Counted from the stretch's first letter, positions 1-9,072 are shown. The stretch: DNA of 64,000 nt from Leptospira jelokensis (GCF_004769635.1 NZ_RQGH01000026.1:558001-622000); one strand, 5' to 3'. Made by a program: numbers and translations. The notes: generated by a model from the letters alone, not told the origin.

Positions 1-1012
1 AAACATCTTGTTTTGGAGTTTCAACTTTGAGGACAGTTTCCATTAGTTTACGTTCTCCATCCTGGATGTACTGGCCCATAGAATGTAAATCGGTTGTGAA
101 CTGTACCGATGCGGGAAAAATTCCCTTTCCAGATTTTCCTTCACTTTCGCCAAACAGCTGTTTCCACCATTCTGATACATACCCTAAAGAAGGATTGTAA
201 GAGACAAAAATTTCAGTTGTTTTACCGAGTGCATACAAACCGTTGCGAATCGATGCATACATACATGCCAAATTTCCATCCTGAGAAGGAGTCGCATGGA
301 GTTCTGTTTCCATTTGTTTTGCGCCGTCTATCAGTTTGTTGATGCTAAAACCAGCGGCTGCGATAGGAAGTAAACCGACAGGTGTAAACACTGAGTACCT
401 GCCTCCGACATCATCTGGAATGACAAAAGATGGAAACCCATATTCATCGGCCAAATTTTTGAGTGCCCCTTTGGACTTGTCCGTTGTAGCAAAAACGCGA
501 TTTTTAATATTCTCTTTGCCATATTTCCTTTCTAATAAGGAAAGTAACAATCGAAAGGCGATAGCAGGTTCTGTGGTTGTGCCTGACTTAGAGATCACAT
601 TCACTGAAAACTCTTTATTTTCCAAAAAAGCGAGCAGTCGAAAGTGGTAATCTGCATCTAAATGATGGCCTGCATATAAAATTTTAACAGTTTTCTTTTG
701 TGTTTCTGGAGTGCTAAACTCAGGTGTGAGTGCTTCAATGACGGCGCGTGCTCCAAGGTAACTCCCTCCGATACCCACTACCACAAGGTATTGTGAATGG
801 GACTGAATCAATTCAGCTGCCTTTCGTATGGATTGTAAATCTTCTGCTTTGGTTTGGCTTGGAAGGTTTACCCATCCTAAAAACTCTTTGCCTAATCCCG
901 ATCGATTGAGGACCGTTTGACGGGCTTTTTCTGCTCTTTCCAATTCGACTTCCAAATTGGCTTGAGAAAGAAAAGGTTTCACAAAGCGATCAGAAATTTT
1001 TAGATTCGACAT
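1..1012 (-). CDS. pgi: Glucose-6-phosphate isomerase (3' end outside window)
   Basis: Interconverts glucose 6-phosphate and fructose 6-phosphate in cytoplasmic glycolysis and gluconeogenesis. The reading frame runs from an ATG at 1012 to the left edge of the window without a stop, giving about 337 residues of a usual 440-550. Visible family features are the N-terminal LGKEFLGWVNLP stretch, a glycine-rich VVVGIGGSYLGARA segment and the sugar-phosphate-binding signature SKSGTTTEP. The catalytic C-terminal part lies outside. It diverges from galK with 44 bases between the starts, so the two may share a control region. The family call is firm; only the length and the end are unknown. Confidence 0.95.
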   Translation of the reverse strand, partial: MSNLKISDRFVKPFLSQANLEVELERAEKARQTVLNRSGLGKEFLGWVNLPSQTKAEDLQSIRKAAELIQSHSQYLVVVGIGGSYLGARAVIEALTPEFSTPETQKKTVKILYAGHHLDADYHFRLLAFLENKEFSVNVISKSGTTTEPAIAFRLLLSLLERKYGKENIKNRVFATTDKSKGALKNLADEYGFPSFVIPDDVGGRYSVFTPVGLLPIAAAGFSINKLIDGAKQMETELHATPSQDGNLACMYASIRNGLYALGKTTEIFVSYNPSLGYVSEWWKQLFGESEGKSGKGIFPASVQFTTDLHSMGQYIQDGERKLMETVLKVETPKQDV

Positions 1013-1056
1013 AACACCTGTCCTAAAATAAAGTATAGCATCGAAAGGAAGATGAT

Positions 1057-2226
1057 GTGGATTCATTGAGAAGTAAAGAAAATTTGAATCAATTTGAACG
1101 TATATTTGGAAAAACAAATTCCCATCCACGATTGTTTGTTGCACCAGCAAGGATCAATATCATAGGGGAACATGTAGACTATTTAGGTGGTATCGTATTA
1201 CCCGCAGCGATCAATTTTTCAGTACAAGTATTACTTCGTCCGAACCATTCATCCATTTATCAATTCCATTCCATTACCTACAACGAAACCATCAAAATCG
1301 AAAAACCCTTTCAACCTCACCCTACTTCTCCATGGACTGATTATATCACGGGGGTCATCGTCGAAATCGAAGCAATGGGGTTTTCAGTACCTGGTTTTGA
1401 TCTCTTAGTGGATGGAAATATCCCACAAGGCTCAGGCCTATCCTCTTCGGCGGCATTAGAAGTGGTCACTGGATTTGCGATTTCCGAATCCTTTGGATTG
1501 GGAATCAAAAAGGAAACCATTGCTGTCATCGGTCAAAAGGCAGAAAACAACTTTGTTGGTACAAAATGTGGAATTATGGATCAGTTCATCATTGCAGTCG
1601 GCAAAGAAAACGATTGTATTTCGCTTAACACAGAAACACTGTCTTACTCCTACCACCATTTCGATTTAAATGACCATGAATTTTATCTCATCAATTCAAA
1701 TGTAAAACACAACCTCAAAGATAGTGCTTATAACCAACGAAGGTTAGAGTGTGAATCAGCTTTGGGAAAGATACAAAAAATGTTCCCAAAGTTTAAGCAA
1801 CTTTATGATGTGAATTTGTCGGAAGAGGAATTGTTGGCTTGCGGCCTGACGCCAGAAGAACTGAAACGCACCCATCATGTCACTTCAGAAAGAGAAAGGA
1901 CAAAACAAGTCATCTTTGGTTTGGAAAAAAACCAGTTCTTAGAAGTTGGAAATGCTTTGTTTGCAACTCATGAATCTCTGTCAAAAAATTTCGAAGTGTC
2001 TTGTGACGAAACTGACTTTATTGTTTCGACCTTAAAAGGATTGGGAGCCATCGGTGCTAGGATGATCGGAGGTGGGTTTGGTGGGTGCGTACTCGTACTA
2101 GACAAAAAAGATCATTTTGCTAAAATAAATGAAGAAATGAAAAAAAGTTATCAACAAAAATTTAACCTTGCGTTAGACTTCTACAAGTTTCAAATCTCGG
2201 ATGGGGTGAAGGAAATTTCTATATGA
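1057..2226 (+). CDS. galK: Galactokinase
   Basis: GHMP-family kinase of 389 residues that phosphorylates galactose to galactose 1-phosphate, the first Leloir-pathway step. All three GHMP motifs are present: PARINIIGEHVDYLGG near residue 30, the ATP-binding PQGSGLSSSAALE near 125 and the C-terminal GARMIGGGFGGCV near 335. The start is a GTG preceded by AAGGAAG; the ATGs just upstream are out of frame and soon run into a stop. The last bases overlap the next gene (ATGA), implying coupled translation. A GH42 beta-galactosidase that could supply galactose is encoded near 48 kb. No galT or galE is visible here. Confidence 0.95.
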   Translation: MDSLRSKENLNQFERIFGKTNSHPRLFVAPARINIIGEHVDYLGGIVLPAAINFSVQVLLRPNHSSIYQFHSITYNETIKIEKPFQPHPTSPWTDYITGVIVEIEAMGFSVPGFDLLVDGNIPQGSGLSSSAALEVVTGFAISESFGLGIKKETIAVIGQKAENNFVGTKCGIMDQFIIAVGKENDCISLNTETLSYSYHHFDLNDHEFYLINSNVKHNLKDSAYNQRRLECESALGKIQKMFPKFKQLYDVNLSEEELLACGLTPEELKRTHHVTSERERTKQVIFGLEKNQFLEVGNALFATHESLSKNFEVSCDETDFIVSTLKGLGAIGARMIGGGFGGCVLVLDKKDHFAKINEEMKKSYQQKFNLALDFYKFQISDGVKEISI

Positions 2227-2615
2227 TCGAAAATTGGGATGAGTATACTGTCGAAAGTGGAGACTTCAAAATGGAAGTCCTACAACAAAAATTTGTCCCA
2301 CTCCCTGATTCTGCCGTCTATTTCGAGTTATCTGGCGAAATCAATTTATACAATTCACAAGTAATGAAAGAAAACTTAGAAATTTTGATTTCAAAAGGCA
2401 TCCACCATATCTTTTTAAATTTTGAACAGGTGAGTTACATCGATAGCTCTGGACTCGGTGTTTGTTTAGGGATCCATTCCAGACTTGTCAAACAACAAGG
2501 ATACATACGAATTGTATCCCCTTCGGAAAAAGTGCGTTATGTTTTAGAACTTACAAAACTCAAAAGCCTACTCCAAATTTTTCCTACCTTGGAGCAGGCC
2601 GTCTCCCACAGTTAA
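2223..2615 (+). CDS. STAS-domain protein, anti-sigma factor antagonist type
   Basis: A 130-residue cytoplasmic protein consisting essentially of one STAS domain, as in SpoIIAA/RsbV partner-switching antagonists. The phospho-acceptor loop reads YIDSSGLGVCLG, so the canonical DSSG with a phosphorylatable serine is retained. About 25 residues precede the domain. The ATG overlaps the galK stop by four bases, a coupled arrangement with no obvious functional link to galactose. No cognate anti-sigma kinase or phosphatase is encoded nearby, so the signalling partner cannot be named. It runs into mtnP tail to tail with a four-base overlap. Confidence 0.85.
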   Translation: MIENWDEYTVESGDFKMEVLQQKFVPLPDSAVYFELSGEINLYNSQVMKENLEILISKGIHHIFLNFEQVSYIDSSGLGVCLGIHSRLVKQQGYIRIVSPSEKVRYVLELTKLKSLLQIFPTLEQAVSHS

Positions 2616-3475
2616 AAATAGGTTGGGAACAAAAATTTTAATTTAGCAATTTGTTCTGGATTTCGTTTCTCGGGAGCCGTCACAAGTGAAAACTTTGTAC
2701 TCCCCACCAAACTCGTATCATCCGATTTACCCAATAAATCAATCAACGTAGACAAAAGTTTTTTGGCAGTTTCTGCATTGGTACTTAGGTTCGCAAGGAC
2801 CATCTCCAATGTCACATGGGCTTCGTCTTCTTTCCAACAGTCATAGTCTGTGGACATACAAACCATTTGGTATAAAATCTCAGCTTCCCTTGCTAGTTTT
2901 GCTTCTGGTAACACTGTCATATTGATGATATCTGCACCCCATGACCGGTACATATGGGATTCGGCTCGCGTGGAAAATAATGGTCCTTCCATACAAATCA
3001 ATGTTTTATTGGTATGGATTGGGAGGTTGATTTGTTTTGCCGCTGCTTCCACTTTTTTGGCAAGTCCTTCCGAAAACGGATCAGCAAATGGAGCATGCGC
3101 CACCATTCCGTTTTCAAAAAAAGTTGCATGTCTAAATTTGGTTCGATCGATGATTTGTGAAGGGATTACAAAATCACGTGGGGCAATTTCTTGTCGGAGA
3201 CTTCCAACGGAACTAAAGGCAATGATTTCTTCAACGCCTAACTGTTTTAATGCGGCGATATTGGCACGAGCAGGGACCTCACTAGGGTTTAAAAAATGAC
3301 CCTTTCCATGCCTTGGTAAAAAGGCAATTTCTTTCCCTTTAAATCGACCAATGGTGATCGTATCAGAAGGTTTCCCCCACGGTGTATCCGGATGGATTTC
3401 TTTTAGAATTTCCATCCCATCAATCGAATACAAACCTGTTCCGCCAATCACCCCGATTTTCACTACATTTGCCAT
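2612..3475 (-). CDS. mtnP: S-methyl-5'-thioadenosine phosphorylase
   Basis: Phosphorolyses methylthioadenosine to adenine and methylthioribose 1-phosphate in methionine salvage. At 287 residues it has typical family length. Supporting motifs are the N-terminal IGVIGGTGLYSIDGME, the phosphate-binding PRHGKGHFLNPSEVPARAN with its histidine, a FSSVGSLR loop and the substrate segment CMEGPLFSTRAES followed by NMTVLPEA. The ATG has GAGG six bases upstream. A purine nucleoside phosphorylase of the same fold is the alternative, but GGTGLY and the NMT segment favour MTAP. Confidence 0.93.
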   Translation of the reverse strand: MANVVKIGVIGGTGLYSIDGMEILKEIHPDTPWGKPSDTITIGRFKGKEIAFLPRHGKGHFLNPSEVPARANIAALKQLGVEEIIAFSSVGSLRQEIAPRDFVIPSQIIDRTKFRHATFFENGMVAHAPFADPFSEGLAKKVEAAAKQINLPIHTNKTLICMEGPLFSTRAESHMYRSWGADIINMTVLPEAKLAREAEILYQMVCMSTDYDCWKEDEAHVTLEMVLANLSTNAETAKKLLSTLIDLLGKSDDTSLVGSTKFSLVTAPEKRNPEQIAKLKFLFPTYF

Positions 3476-3567
3476 ATGAATCCTCTTAAAGTGCAGTTTT
3501 CCCCTAACGATTTTGGTTGCATTCGTTTTTTAAGTTTCCAGACTGTAGAATGCTCATGGGAGAATAC

Positions 3568-4998
3568 ATGAAATCCAAAATCGTTTCCATCACAAGTATC
3601 ACATTTCTTTTTTTTATCACTGCCAGCATCACATCTGATAGTTCCTTTGATTTATCCACTGATTCCGATCGTAAATCGGTGAGCGTCACGATCTATAATG
3701 GAGGTATCGGCCTTGTCAGAGAAACACGTGTTTTGAGCCTAGCGAAAGGAATCCGAACCCTTCGCTTTGAAGATGTCCCTTCCCAAATCATCCCACAAAC
3801 CGTTCGTGTGAAAGGCGAAGATCCAAAAAAACTCACTGTCTTCGAACAAAACTATGAATATGATCTCATTTCTCCAGAACGTTTGATGGACAAATACATT
3901 GGCAAAGAAGTGACCCTGTACCAAGACGGAAAGGAAAAAACAACTTCAGTCAAAGCAAAACTCATCGCCAATAATGGAAGTCCCGTTTACCAAATTGGGA
4001 ACGAGGTTTCTCTTGGATACAATGGTCGAGTCACTGTCCCAACCATCCCTGAGAACTTATTCGCTAAACCAACGTTAGTTTGGAAATTAAAAAACGATAG
4101 CGACAAAGAACAGGCTCTCGAAGTTTCTTACCAAACCAATGGACTTGGTTGGTCTGCCGATTACATCCTTGTATTAGATAAAGACGAAAATGAATGTGGT
4201 CTCAATTCTTGGGTTACGTTAAATAACAACTCAGGTGCAGAATTCAAAAATGCAGTTTTGCAATTAGTGGCAGGAAAAGTGAATTTACTTTCCAATCGCC
4301 CAGCATACTCACCGCAACCTCGTTATGCGAAAAAAACAATGGTAAAAGAATACGAAGAATCTGATGCGGCTCCAGAATTTAGCCAAGAAAATCTTTCTGA
4401 GTATTATTTGTATACTTTGGACCAACCCACAAATATCGGTTACAACCAAACCAAACAAGTGCAACTCTTCCAGTCGGAAGGGATAGAAATCAAAAAATAT
4501 TTTGTTTTCGAAAACCTGCCCATGTATGAGGGGAATGAGAAAAATTTTAACAACGCCACCATTAAATACATTTTTAAAAATGCTAAAAAGAATAATTTAG
4601 GAAGGCCACTTCCGCAAGGGACCATCCGTGTTTTCAAAGCTGATTCCAAAGGCAGACAACAATTACTTGGAGAAGATACAATTGATCACACTCCAGAAAA
4701 TGAAGACGTAAAAATCAAAACTGGCCAAGCCTTTGATGTGGTTGCCAATGGAAAACGACTCTCCTATGAAGTATTCAAACTCTCTCGGGGTGATAAATCT
4801 TCTTACTCTGTTGAGATTCGAAACAGAAAAAAAGAACCTATCGAAATTCGATTTTATGCAAGTTTATGGGGAGATTGGAGCATCACAAAGTCATCTCATA
4901 AATTTATCAAAGAATCATCGACCAAAACCTATGCCGATGTCCCACTCAAAGCAAACGAAGTGGTCACATTAGAATACACGGTTGAAACCAAATACTAA
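3568..4998 (+). CDS. Secreted DUF4139-domain protein
   Basis: About 476 residues from the ATG at 3568, chosen over an in-frame codon 51 bases upstream because GGGAGA lies just before it and a signal peptide (MKSKIVSITSITFLFFITAS) then begins at once. The mature part matches the DUF4139 mucoidy-inhibitor-like family: an N-terminal beta domain (VTIYNGGIGLVRETR), a middle segment with GLGWSADYILVLD and WVTLNNNSGAEFKNA, and a C-terminal beta domain with YSVEIRNRKKEPIEIR. It is probably periplasmic. The family function is unknown. The FAD oxidoreductase gene starts two bases after its stop, so the two are almost certainly co-transcribed. Confidence 0.8.
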   Translation: MKSKIVSITSITFLFFITASITSDSSFDLSTDSDRKSVSVTIYNGGIGLVRETRVLSLAKGIRTLRFEDVPSQIIPQTVRVKGEDPKKLTVFEQNYEYDLISPERLMDKYIGKEVTLYQDGKEKTTSVKAKLIANNGSPVYQIGNEVSLGYNGRVTVPTIPENLFAKPTLVWKLKNDSDKEQALEVSYQTNGLGWSADYILVLDKDENECGLNSWVTLNNNSGAEFKNAVLQLVAGKVNLLSNRPAYSPQPRYAKKTMVKEYEESDAAPEFSQENLSEYYLYTLDQPTNIGYNQTKQVQLFQSEGIEIKKYFVFENLPMYEGNEKNFNNATIKYIFKNAKKNNLGRPLPQGTIRVFKADSKGRQQLLGEDTIDHTPENEDVKIKTGQAFDVVANGKRLSYEVFKLSRGDKSSYSVEIRNRKKEPIEIRFYASLWGDWSITKSSHKFIKESSTKTYADVPLKANEVVTLEYTVETKY

Positions 4999-5000
4999 AC

Positions 5001-6587
5001 ATGGAAACAAAGTATGATGCGATCATCATTGGATCGGGAATCGGCGGATTAACCGTCGCTTCCATTTTGTCACAAGTTGCGGGCAAAAAAGTTTTAGTTT
5101 TAGAACGCCATTTTAAGTTAGGTGGCTTTACGCATACATTCAAACGATTGGGAAAATTTGAATGGGACGTGGGAATCCATTATATTGGCGATTTGGCAGA
5201 GGGATCGATGTTACGAACCCTTTTTGATTCGATTACGAAACGTGGTGTCCAATGGAAAAAAATGGAAGAACCATTTGAAGTCTTCGACTATCCAAACTTC
5301 AGTTTCCCTGTTTATGGAGAAAAAGAAAGGTTCCGAAACGATTTAAAATCAAAATTTCCGGATGAATCCGTCGCCATCGACCAATACTTCAAAGATGTGG
5401 AAACTTTCACACAATGGTTTGGTAGGCATTTCACTCTAAAAGCCTTACCTGCTTTTTTTGAAAAGGCTGCCAAATTACTTGGGCTTGGTCATATCCCCTC
5501 TCCTTACCTTACCACAAAAGAATATATGGATACTCATTTCAAAGAGGAGAGCCTAAAAGCACTGCTTTGTTCCCAGTGGGGGGATTATGGACTGCCACCA
5601 AAAGATTCCTCCTTTTCCATCCATTCGATGATAGTAACCCATTACTTTAACGGAGGTTATTTCCCAATTGGAGGATCCAGTAAAATTGTAGAGTCAATTG
5701 AACCGATCGTGGAAAAAAATGGTGGTGCAATGAAAATCCTCCATACAGTGAAGGAAATCATTTTGGACGGAGACAAGGCCATTGGTGTGAAGGTGGATGT
5801 CCAAAAAGGAAAAACCATTTCAGAACAAAGTTTTTTTGCGGATGTAATCATCTCGGATGCGGGTGCGTACACCACTTACAACAAACTGTTACCAAAAGAA
5901 TTTTCAAAAGATTTCCAAACTCCTTTGGAATCACTGAGTACACAAGGGACAACATCCATCACACTTTACATTGGTTTTAAAGAATCTCCGGCAAAATTGG
6001 GATTCCATGGAGAAAACCATTGGATTTTCCCACATGTAAACCATGACGAAAGTTATGCGAAACGAAATGACCTCATCCATGGAAACCCTCCCATGATGTA
6101 TTTGTCCTTCCCTTCTTTAAAAAATCCAGAGGCAGAAGGTCATACGGCCGAGGCAATTAGTTTCGCCGATTATTCTAATTTTGCAAAATGGAAGGGAGAA
6201 CCCTGGAAAAAACGCGGGGAAGATTACAACGAACTGAAAGCTACCATTACCGAAGGGATGTTGCAGTTTTTGGAAAAACGTTTCCCTGGATTTCGAGATT
6301 TGATTGAGTTCACTGAACTTTCAACTCCCATCACAACAGAAACCTTCACTGGACATAAAGAAGGTTCCATTTACGGTCTTTCCTGTACACCAGAACGCTT
6401 TCGCCAAGAATGGTTAGGAGTAAGGACTACTATCAATCAACTTTACCTGACAGGAGCCGATGCCTGTTCTCCAGGTGTTGCTGGAGCACTGATGGGTGGT
6501 GTTGCCACAGCTTCGGTTGTATTAGGTCTTACGGGGACTTTGCGGCTTATGAAGGAACTTTTCCAAAAGAGCCAAGAAACCGTTTGA
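5001..6587 (+). CDS. FAD-dependent oxidoreductase, phytoene desaturase / RetSat-like
   Basis: A 528-residue flavoenzyme of the carotenoid isomerase / phytoene desaturase / all-trans-retinol 13,14-reductase superfamily. The N-terminus carries the Rossmann dinucleotide-binding motif IIIGSGIGGLTVAS and the following VLVLERHFKLGGFTHTF. The C-terminus has the FAD-closing LYLTGADACSPGVAGALMGG. Such enzymes act on polyene or isoprenoid substrates, but the substrate here cannot be read from sequence; no phytoene synthase lies in the window. It directly follows the DUF4139 gene. Its TGA lies inside the TTGACA hexamer of the putative promoter of the MarR gene. Confidence 0.85.
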   Translation: METKYDAIIIGSGIGGLTVASILSQVAGKKVLVLERHFKLGGFTHTFKRLGKFEWDVGIHYIGDLAEGSMLRTLFDSITKRGVQWKKMEEPFEVFDYPNFSFPVYGEKERFRNDLKSKFPDESVAIDQYFKDVETFTQWFGRHFTLKALPAFFEKAAKLLGLGHIPSPYLTTKEYMDTHFKEESLKALLCSQWGDYGLPPKDSSFSIHSMIVTHYFNGGYFPIGGSSKIVESIEPIVEKNGGAMKILHTVKEIILDGDKAIGVKVDVQKGKTISEQSFFADVIISDAGAYTTYNKLLPKEFSKDFQTPLESLSTQGTTSITLYIGFKESPAKLGFHGENHWIFPHVNHDESYAKRNDLIHGNPPMMYLSFPSLKNPEAEGHTAEAISFADYSNFAKWKGEPWKKRGEDYNELKATITEGMLQFLEKRFPGFRDLIEFTELSTPITTETFTGHKEGSIYGLSCTPERFRQEWLGVRTTINQLYLTGADACSPGVAGALMGGVATASVVLGLTGTLRLMKELFQKSQETV

Positions 6588-6605
6588 CAAATGATTTAAA
6601 GTTTG

Positions 6606-6622
6606 ATAGTTTGATATTAAAC
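6606..6622. promoter_or_regulatory. Palindromic operator over the marR promoter/start
   Basis: The sequence ATAGTTTGATATTAAAC contains the near-perfect palindrome GTTTGAT/ATTAAAC (one mismatched pair) and ends two bases before the MarR ATG. A TTGACA hexamer lies at 6584-6589, so a bound dimer would cover the probable -10 region. The same 17 bases occur in inverse complement at 31641-31657. A half copy (GTTTGATA at 6601-6608) abuts it upstream. Autoregulation by the MarR protein is inferred. Confidence 0.65.
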
Positions 6623-6624
6623 CA

Positions 6625-7086
6625 ATGGGAACAAAATTCAAAGGATCTAAAAAAGAAGTACAAGCCCTAGACTCGTTCATCAAACTCAAACGAGCCTCAG
6701 AATCCTTGTCTTCCCGCCTCATTTCTGAATTCTCGAAATGGAATATTTCAGAAAGTCAGTTTGGAGTCCTCGAAACTTTGTACCATTTAGGTCCCCTTTG
6801 CCAAAAGGATTTGGGTGATAAGATCCTAAAAAGTACAGGCAACATCACTCTTGTCATCGATAACTTAGAAAAACGAAATTTGGTGGAACGAGTGCGAGGT
6901 GTGGAAGACAGAAGGTTTATATCTGTCCACCTAACAAGTGAAGGAAAAAAGTTAATTGAACAGATTTTCCCTGATCATGTCAAAAGGATCACTTCCGAAT
7001 TTTCTGTTTTATCACCTGAAGAACAGGATGCGCTGGGAAAAATCTGTAAAAAACTCGGTAAAAAAACGGAACCCACTTCTAAATAA
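6625..7086 (+). CDS. MarR-family transcriptional regulator, MhqR-like
   Basis: A 153-residue winged-helix regulator of typical MarR length. The recognition-helix and wing region reads TGNITLVIDNLEKRNLVERV followed by the wing signature DRRFISVHLTSEGKKL, then IFPDH, a pattern I associate with the MhqR/YkvE branch that senses quinones and other electrophiles. No Shine-Dalgarno is visible before the ATG, and the predicted transcript start is very close, so translation may be almost leaderless. It contains no cysteine in the visible sequence, so cysteine-based redox sensing is unlikely. A palindrome overlapping its start recurs at the dioxygenase operon near 31.6 kb. Target genes are inferred, not shown. 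Confidence 0.88.
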   Translation: MGTKFKGSKKEVQALDSFIKLKRASESLSSRLISEFSKWNISESQFGVLETLYHLGPLCQKDLGDKILKSTGNITLVIDNLEKRNLVERVRGVEDRRFISVHLTSEGKKLIEQIFPDHVKRITSEFSVLSPEEQDALGKICKKLGKKTEPTSK

Positions 7087-7094
7087 GTAGGAAC

Positions 7095-8363
7095 TTAATC
7101 TCTGTAATCCATAACCAATCGAAATCCTGCTCGCCTATCTTCGCTTAGGTTTGGAATCCCTCCATAGGACCTTGCACTAGCTGTTGCATTTTTTGCAGAG
7201 TCCGAATACGAACCACCTCTCACCACTTTGTAAATTTTCCCAAAGGAAAAGTTTTTGATATGATGCCCTGGATACAATTGGTAGTCACTCGAAGTCCACT
7301 CTGGCGCATTCCCACACATACCGATCGCTCCATAAGGACTTGCCCCTTCTGTTGAAAGTTCCATTACCGATTGTGTTTTTCCCAATTTTGATTCTCTTGT
7401 ATTACAATAAAGGGAATCATATTCATCACCAAAAGGGTATTTGGTGGCCGTGATTTGGTATCCTAATGTTTCATCTCGGTTTGTATATTCTACGACTCCT
7501 GGACCCCTTGCTGCCTTTTCCCATTCCCATTCTGTGGGAATTCGTTTGCCAGCCCACGACGCATAACGTTCGACTTCGCGGTAGGTAAGATGGACCACTG
7601 GATGTTCACCTTCTCCGTCAGGGTATCTCCCTCCAATCCAATGGGGCGGTGCCTTTGTATTCGTTTGTTTTAAAAAGAAATCATATTCCGCATTTGTGAC
7701 TTCATACTTATCAATGTAAAACGATGGGATCTCTTTTAGATTGGATGCTTTTGGTTCTAAAAAATAAGGATTGAAACTATCAGAAGAAGGGTCTGTTCCT
7801 TGGCCGTACAAAAATAATCCTCTGGAAACTAAGACCATCTCCTTTCTGTCTTTGGGATGGAAAACTGTTTTCCTGGGGGAAGTATACCTTCCTTTAAAAA
7901 AGGCATCTGGTTCTGTAAAAAAATCTTCTTCCACATAACTTGAGATGTAGGCATCCGTTGTGATTTCCTTCATCTTGGAAGTAGGATCTGGTTTATAATC
8001 TCCAACTAACACAACTTCAATGAATTTATTGTTTTGATTGATATTTTTTTCTTCCCAAATTGTATCCCTAACAATGAGAAGTCCTTGTTTGAGTTGGGTA
8101 AGTTTTTGGTAAACTGGAAACTCTTTCGTTTCGCTAAAAAGAGATTTTAATTCAGAGACGGAATACTTGGATATCTTTTGATTTCGATAAATCCGAACTT
8201 TGATCCAAAGTCGATTTTTGTAAACACCAACCACTTCCCCTTTCCAGAGTTGGACTTTCTTTTTTGTCGTAGCGAAGGGTGATTCTTCCGACGTTTCTTC
8301 TTCGGAAACAAGGGGTGTGAAGAAAATCCCCAAAACGAATAGAACCAATAGTAATTTTTTCAT
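7095..8363 (-). CDS. Exported FGE/SUMF1-fold protein lacking the catalytic cysteines
   Basis: A protein of about 422 residues with an N-terminal signal peptide (MKKLLLVLFVLGIFFTPLVS). Roughly 180 residues without a recognised domain precede a formylglycine-generating-enzyme-sulfatase domain: FYIDKYEVTNAEYDFFL, PVVHLTYREVERYASWAGKRIPTEWEWEKAARG, CGNAPEWTSSDYQL, VVRGGSYSDSAKNA and RRAGFRLV. In true FGEs two cysteines follow the GGS(W/Y) motif; here that stretch has none, so sulfatase activation is unlikely. Members of this fold also act as structural or ligand-binding modules. The start at 8363 was chosen for the signal peptide; an ATG at 8381 is also possible. It converges on the MarR gene. 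Confidence 0.82.
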   Translation of the reverse strand: MKKLLLVLFVLGIFFTPLVSEEETSEESPFATTKKKVQLWKGEVVGVYKNRLWIKVRIYRNQKISKYSVSELKSLFSETKEFPVYQKLTQLKQGLLIVRDTIWEEKNINQNNKFIEVVLVGDYKPDPTSKMKEITTDAYISSYVEEDFFTEPDAFFKGRYTSPRKTVFHPKDRKEMVLVSRGLFLYGQGTDPSSDSFNPYFLEPKASNLKEIPSFYIDKYEVTNAEYDFFLKQTNTKAPPHWIGGRYPDGEGEHPVVHLTYREVERYASWAGKRIPTEWEWEKAARGPGVVEYTNRDETLGYQITATKYPFGDEYDSLYCNTRESKLGKTQSVMELSTEGASPYGAIGMCGNAPEWTSSDYQLYPGHHIKNFSFGKIYKVVRGGSYSDSAKNATASARSYGGIPNLSEDRRAGFRLVMDYRD

Positions 8364-8457
8364 ACTGTCTTTTATCATCATCGGCCGATTTCGCCGAAAC
8401 CTTTTGATTGAAATTTCTTGTGCCTGTATACAATCAGTGGGAAAAGGAAATGCCACA

Positions 8458-9069
8458 TTGATTGAGTTTCAATACAAACGGGAAAAAGAAAACATCCTCA
8501 TTTCCTTAAAAACAGATTCCACACAAATTGGAACCTTTCATAGGATTGCGACCATCATTTATGCGCTCAAAATGGACATCCTTTCGGGTGAACTCAGCAC
8601 AGTCATTGAACAAGGAAATGAATATACGATCGATTCGTTTATTTTACAGGCAGATGATGGTGACACAACGAAAGCCGCTTTCCAATTGGGAATGATGATG
8701 GACTCTGTTTTCTCGAAAAATGCGAAATTTGAAGAAATCTTAGAGAAATTGCAAATCCAAGAACCAGCCATTGCGACTTTTTTTAAGGAAACACCAGAGT
8801 TTATTTTTTCAGACTTACCTGAAAAAAAACAAACCTGCATGTACCTAGAAAGTAGTGCGGGTAGAGGTTTGTTGTATTATGTTTCGAGAATCCTAATGCA
8901 AAACCAAATCAATATCTTAAGTGCAACCATTGAAACGGATTTTGAAACAGGAAGGGCGAAAGATAGTTTTTATTTAACAGATGGTTCGGGGCAGATGTTT
9001 GCTTCCACTGACCTTGCTCTCAAAATCAGAAGAGAAATCCTTGCCCCGATCCAATCAAACTCTCGTTAG
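8458..9069 (+). CDS. Protein with two ACT-like domains (GlnD C-terminus-like)
   Basis: About 203 residues if translation begins at the TTG at 8458, preceded by AAAAGGAAA. The open frame extends further upstream, but there it overlaps the divergent FGE-like gene and reads as non-protein-like sequence. Two ACT-type segments are visible: one around GTFHRIATIIYALKMDILSGE and one around GRGLLYYVSRILMQNQINILSATIET followed by DSFYLTDGSG, the pattern of the uridylyltransferase GlnD C-terminus. No nucleotidyltransferase or HD domain is attached. A small-molecule-sensing role, perhaps for amino acids, is likely, but the ligand and partner are unknown. Confidence 0.7.
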   Translation: MIEFQYKREKENILISLKTDSTQIGTFHRIATIIYALKMDILSGELSTVIEQGNEYTIDSFILQADDGDTTKAAFQLGMMMDSVFSKNAKFEEILEKLQIQEPAIATFFKETPEFIFSDLPEKKQTCMYLESSAGRGLLYYVSRILMQNQINILSATIETDFETGRAKDSFYLTDGSGQMFASTDLALKIRREILAPIQSNSR

Positions 9070-9072
9070 AGA

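Noticed and set aside
2850..3299. 149-codon open frame antisense to mtnP
   Set aside because: Wholly inside a well-supported gene and without protein-like motifs; shadow frame.
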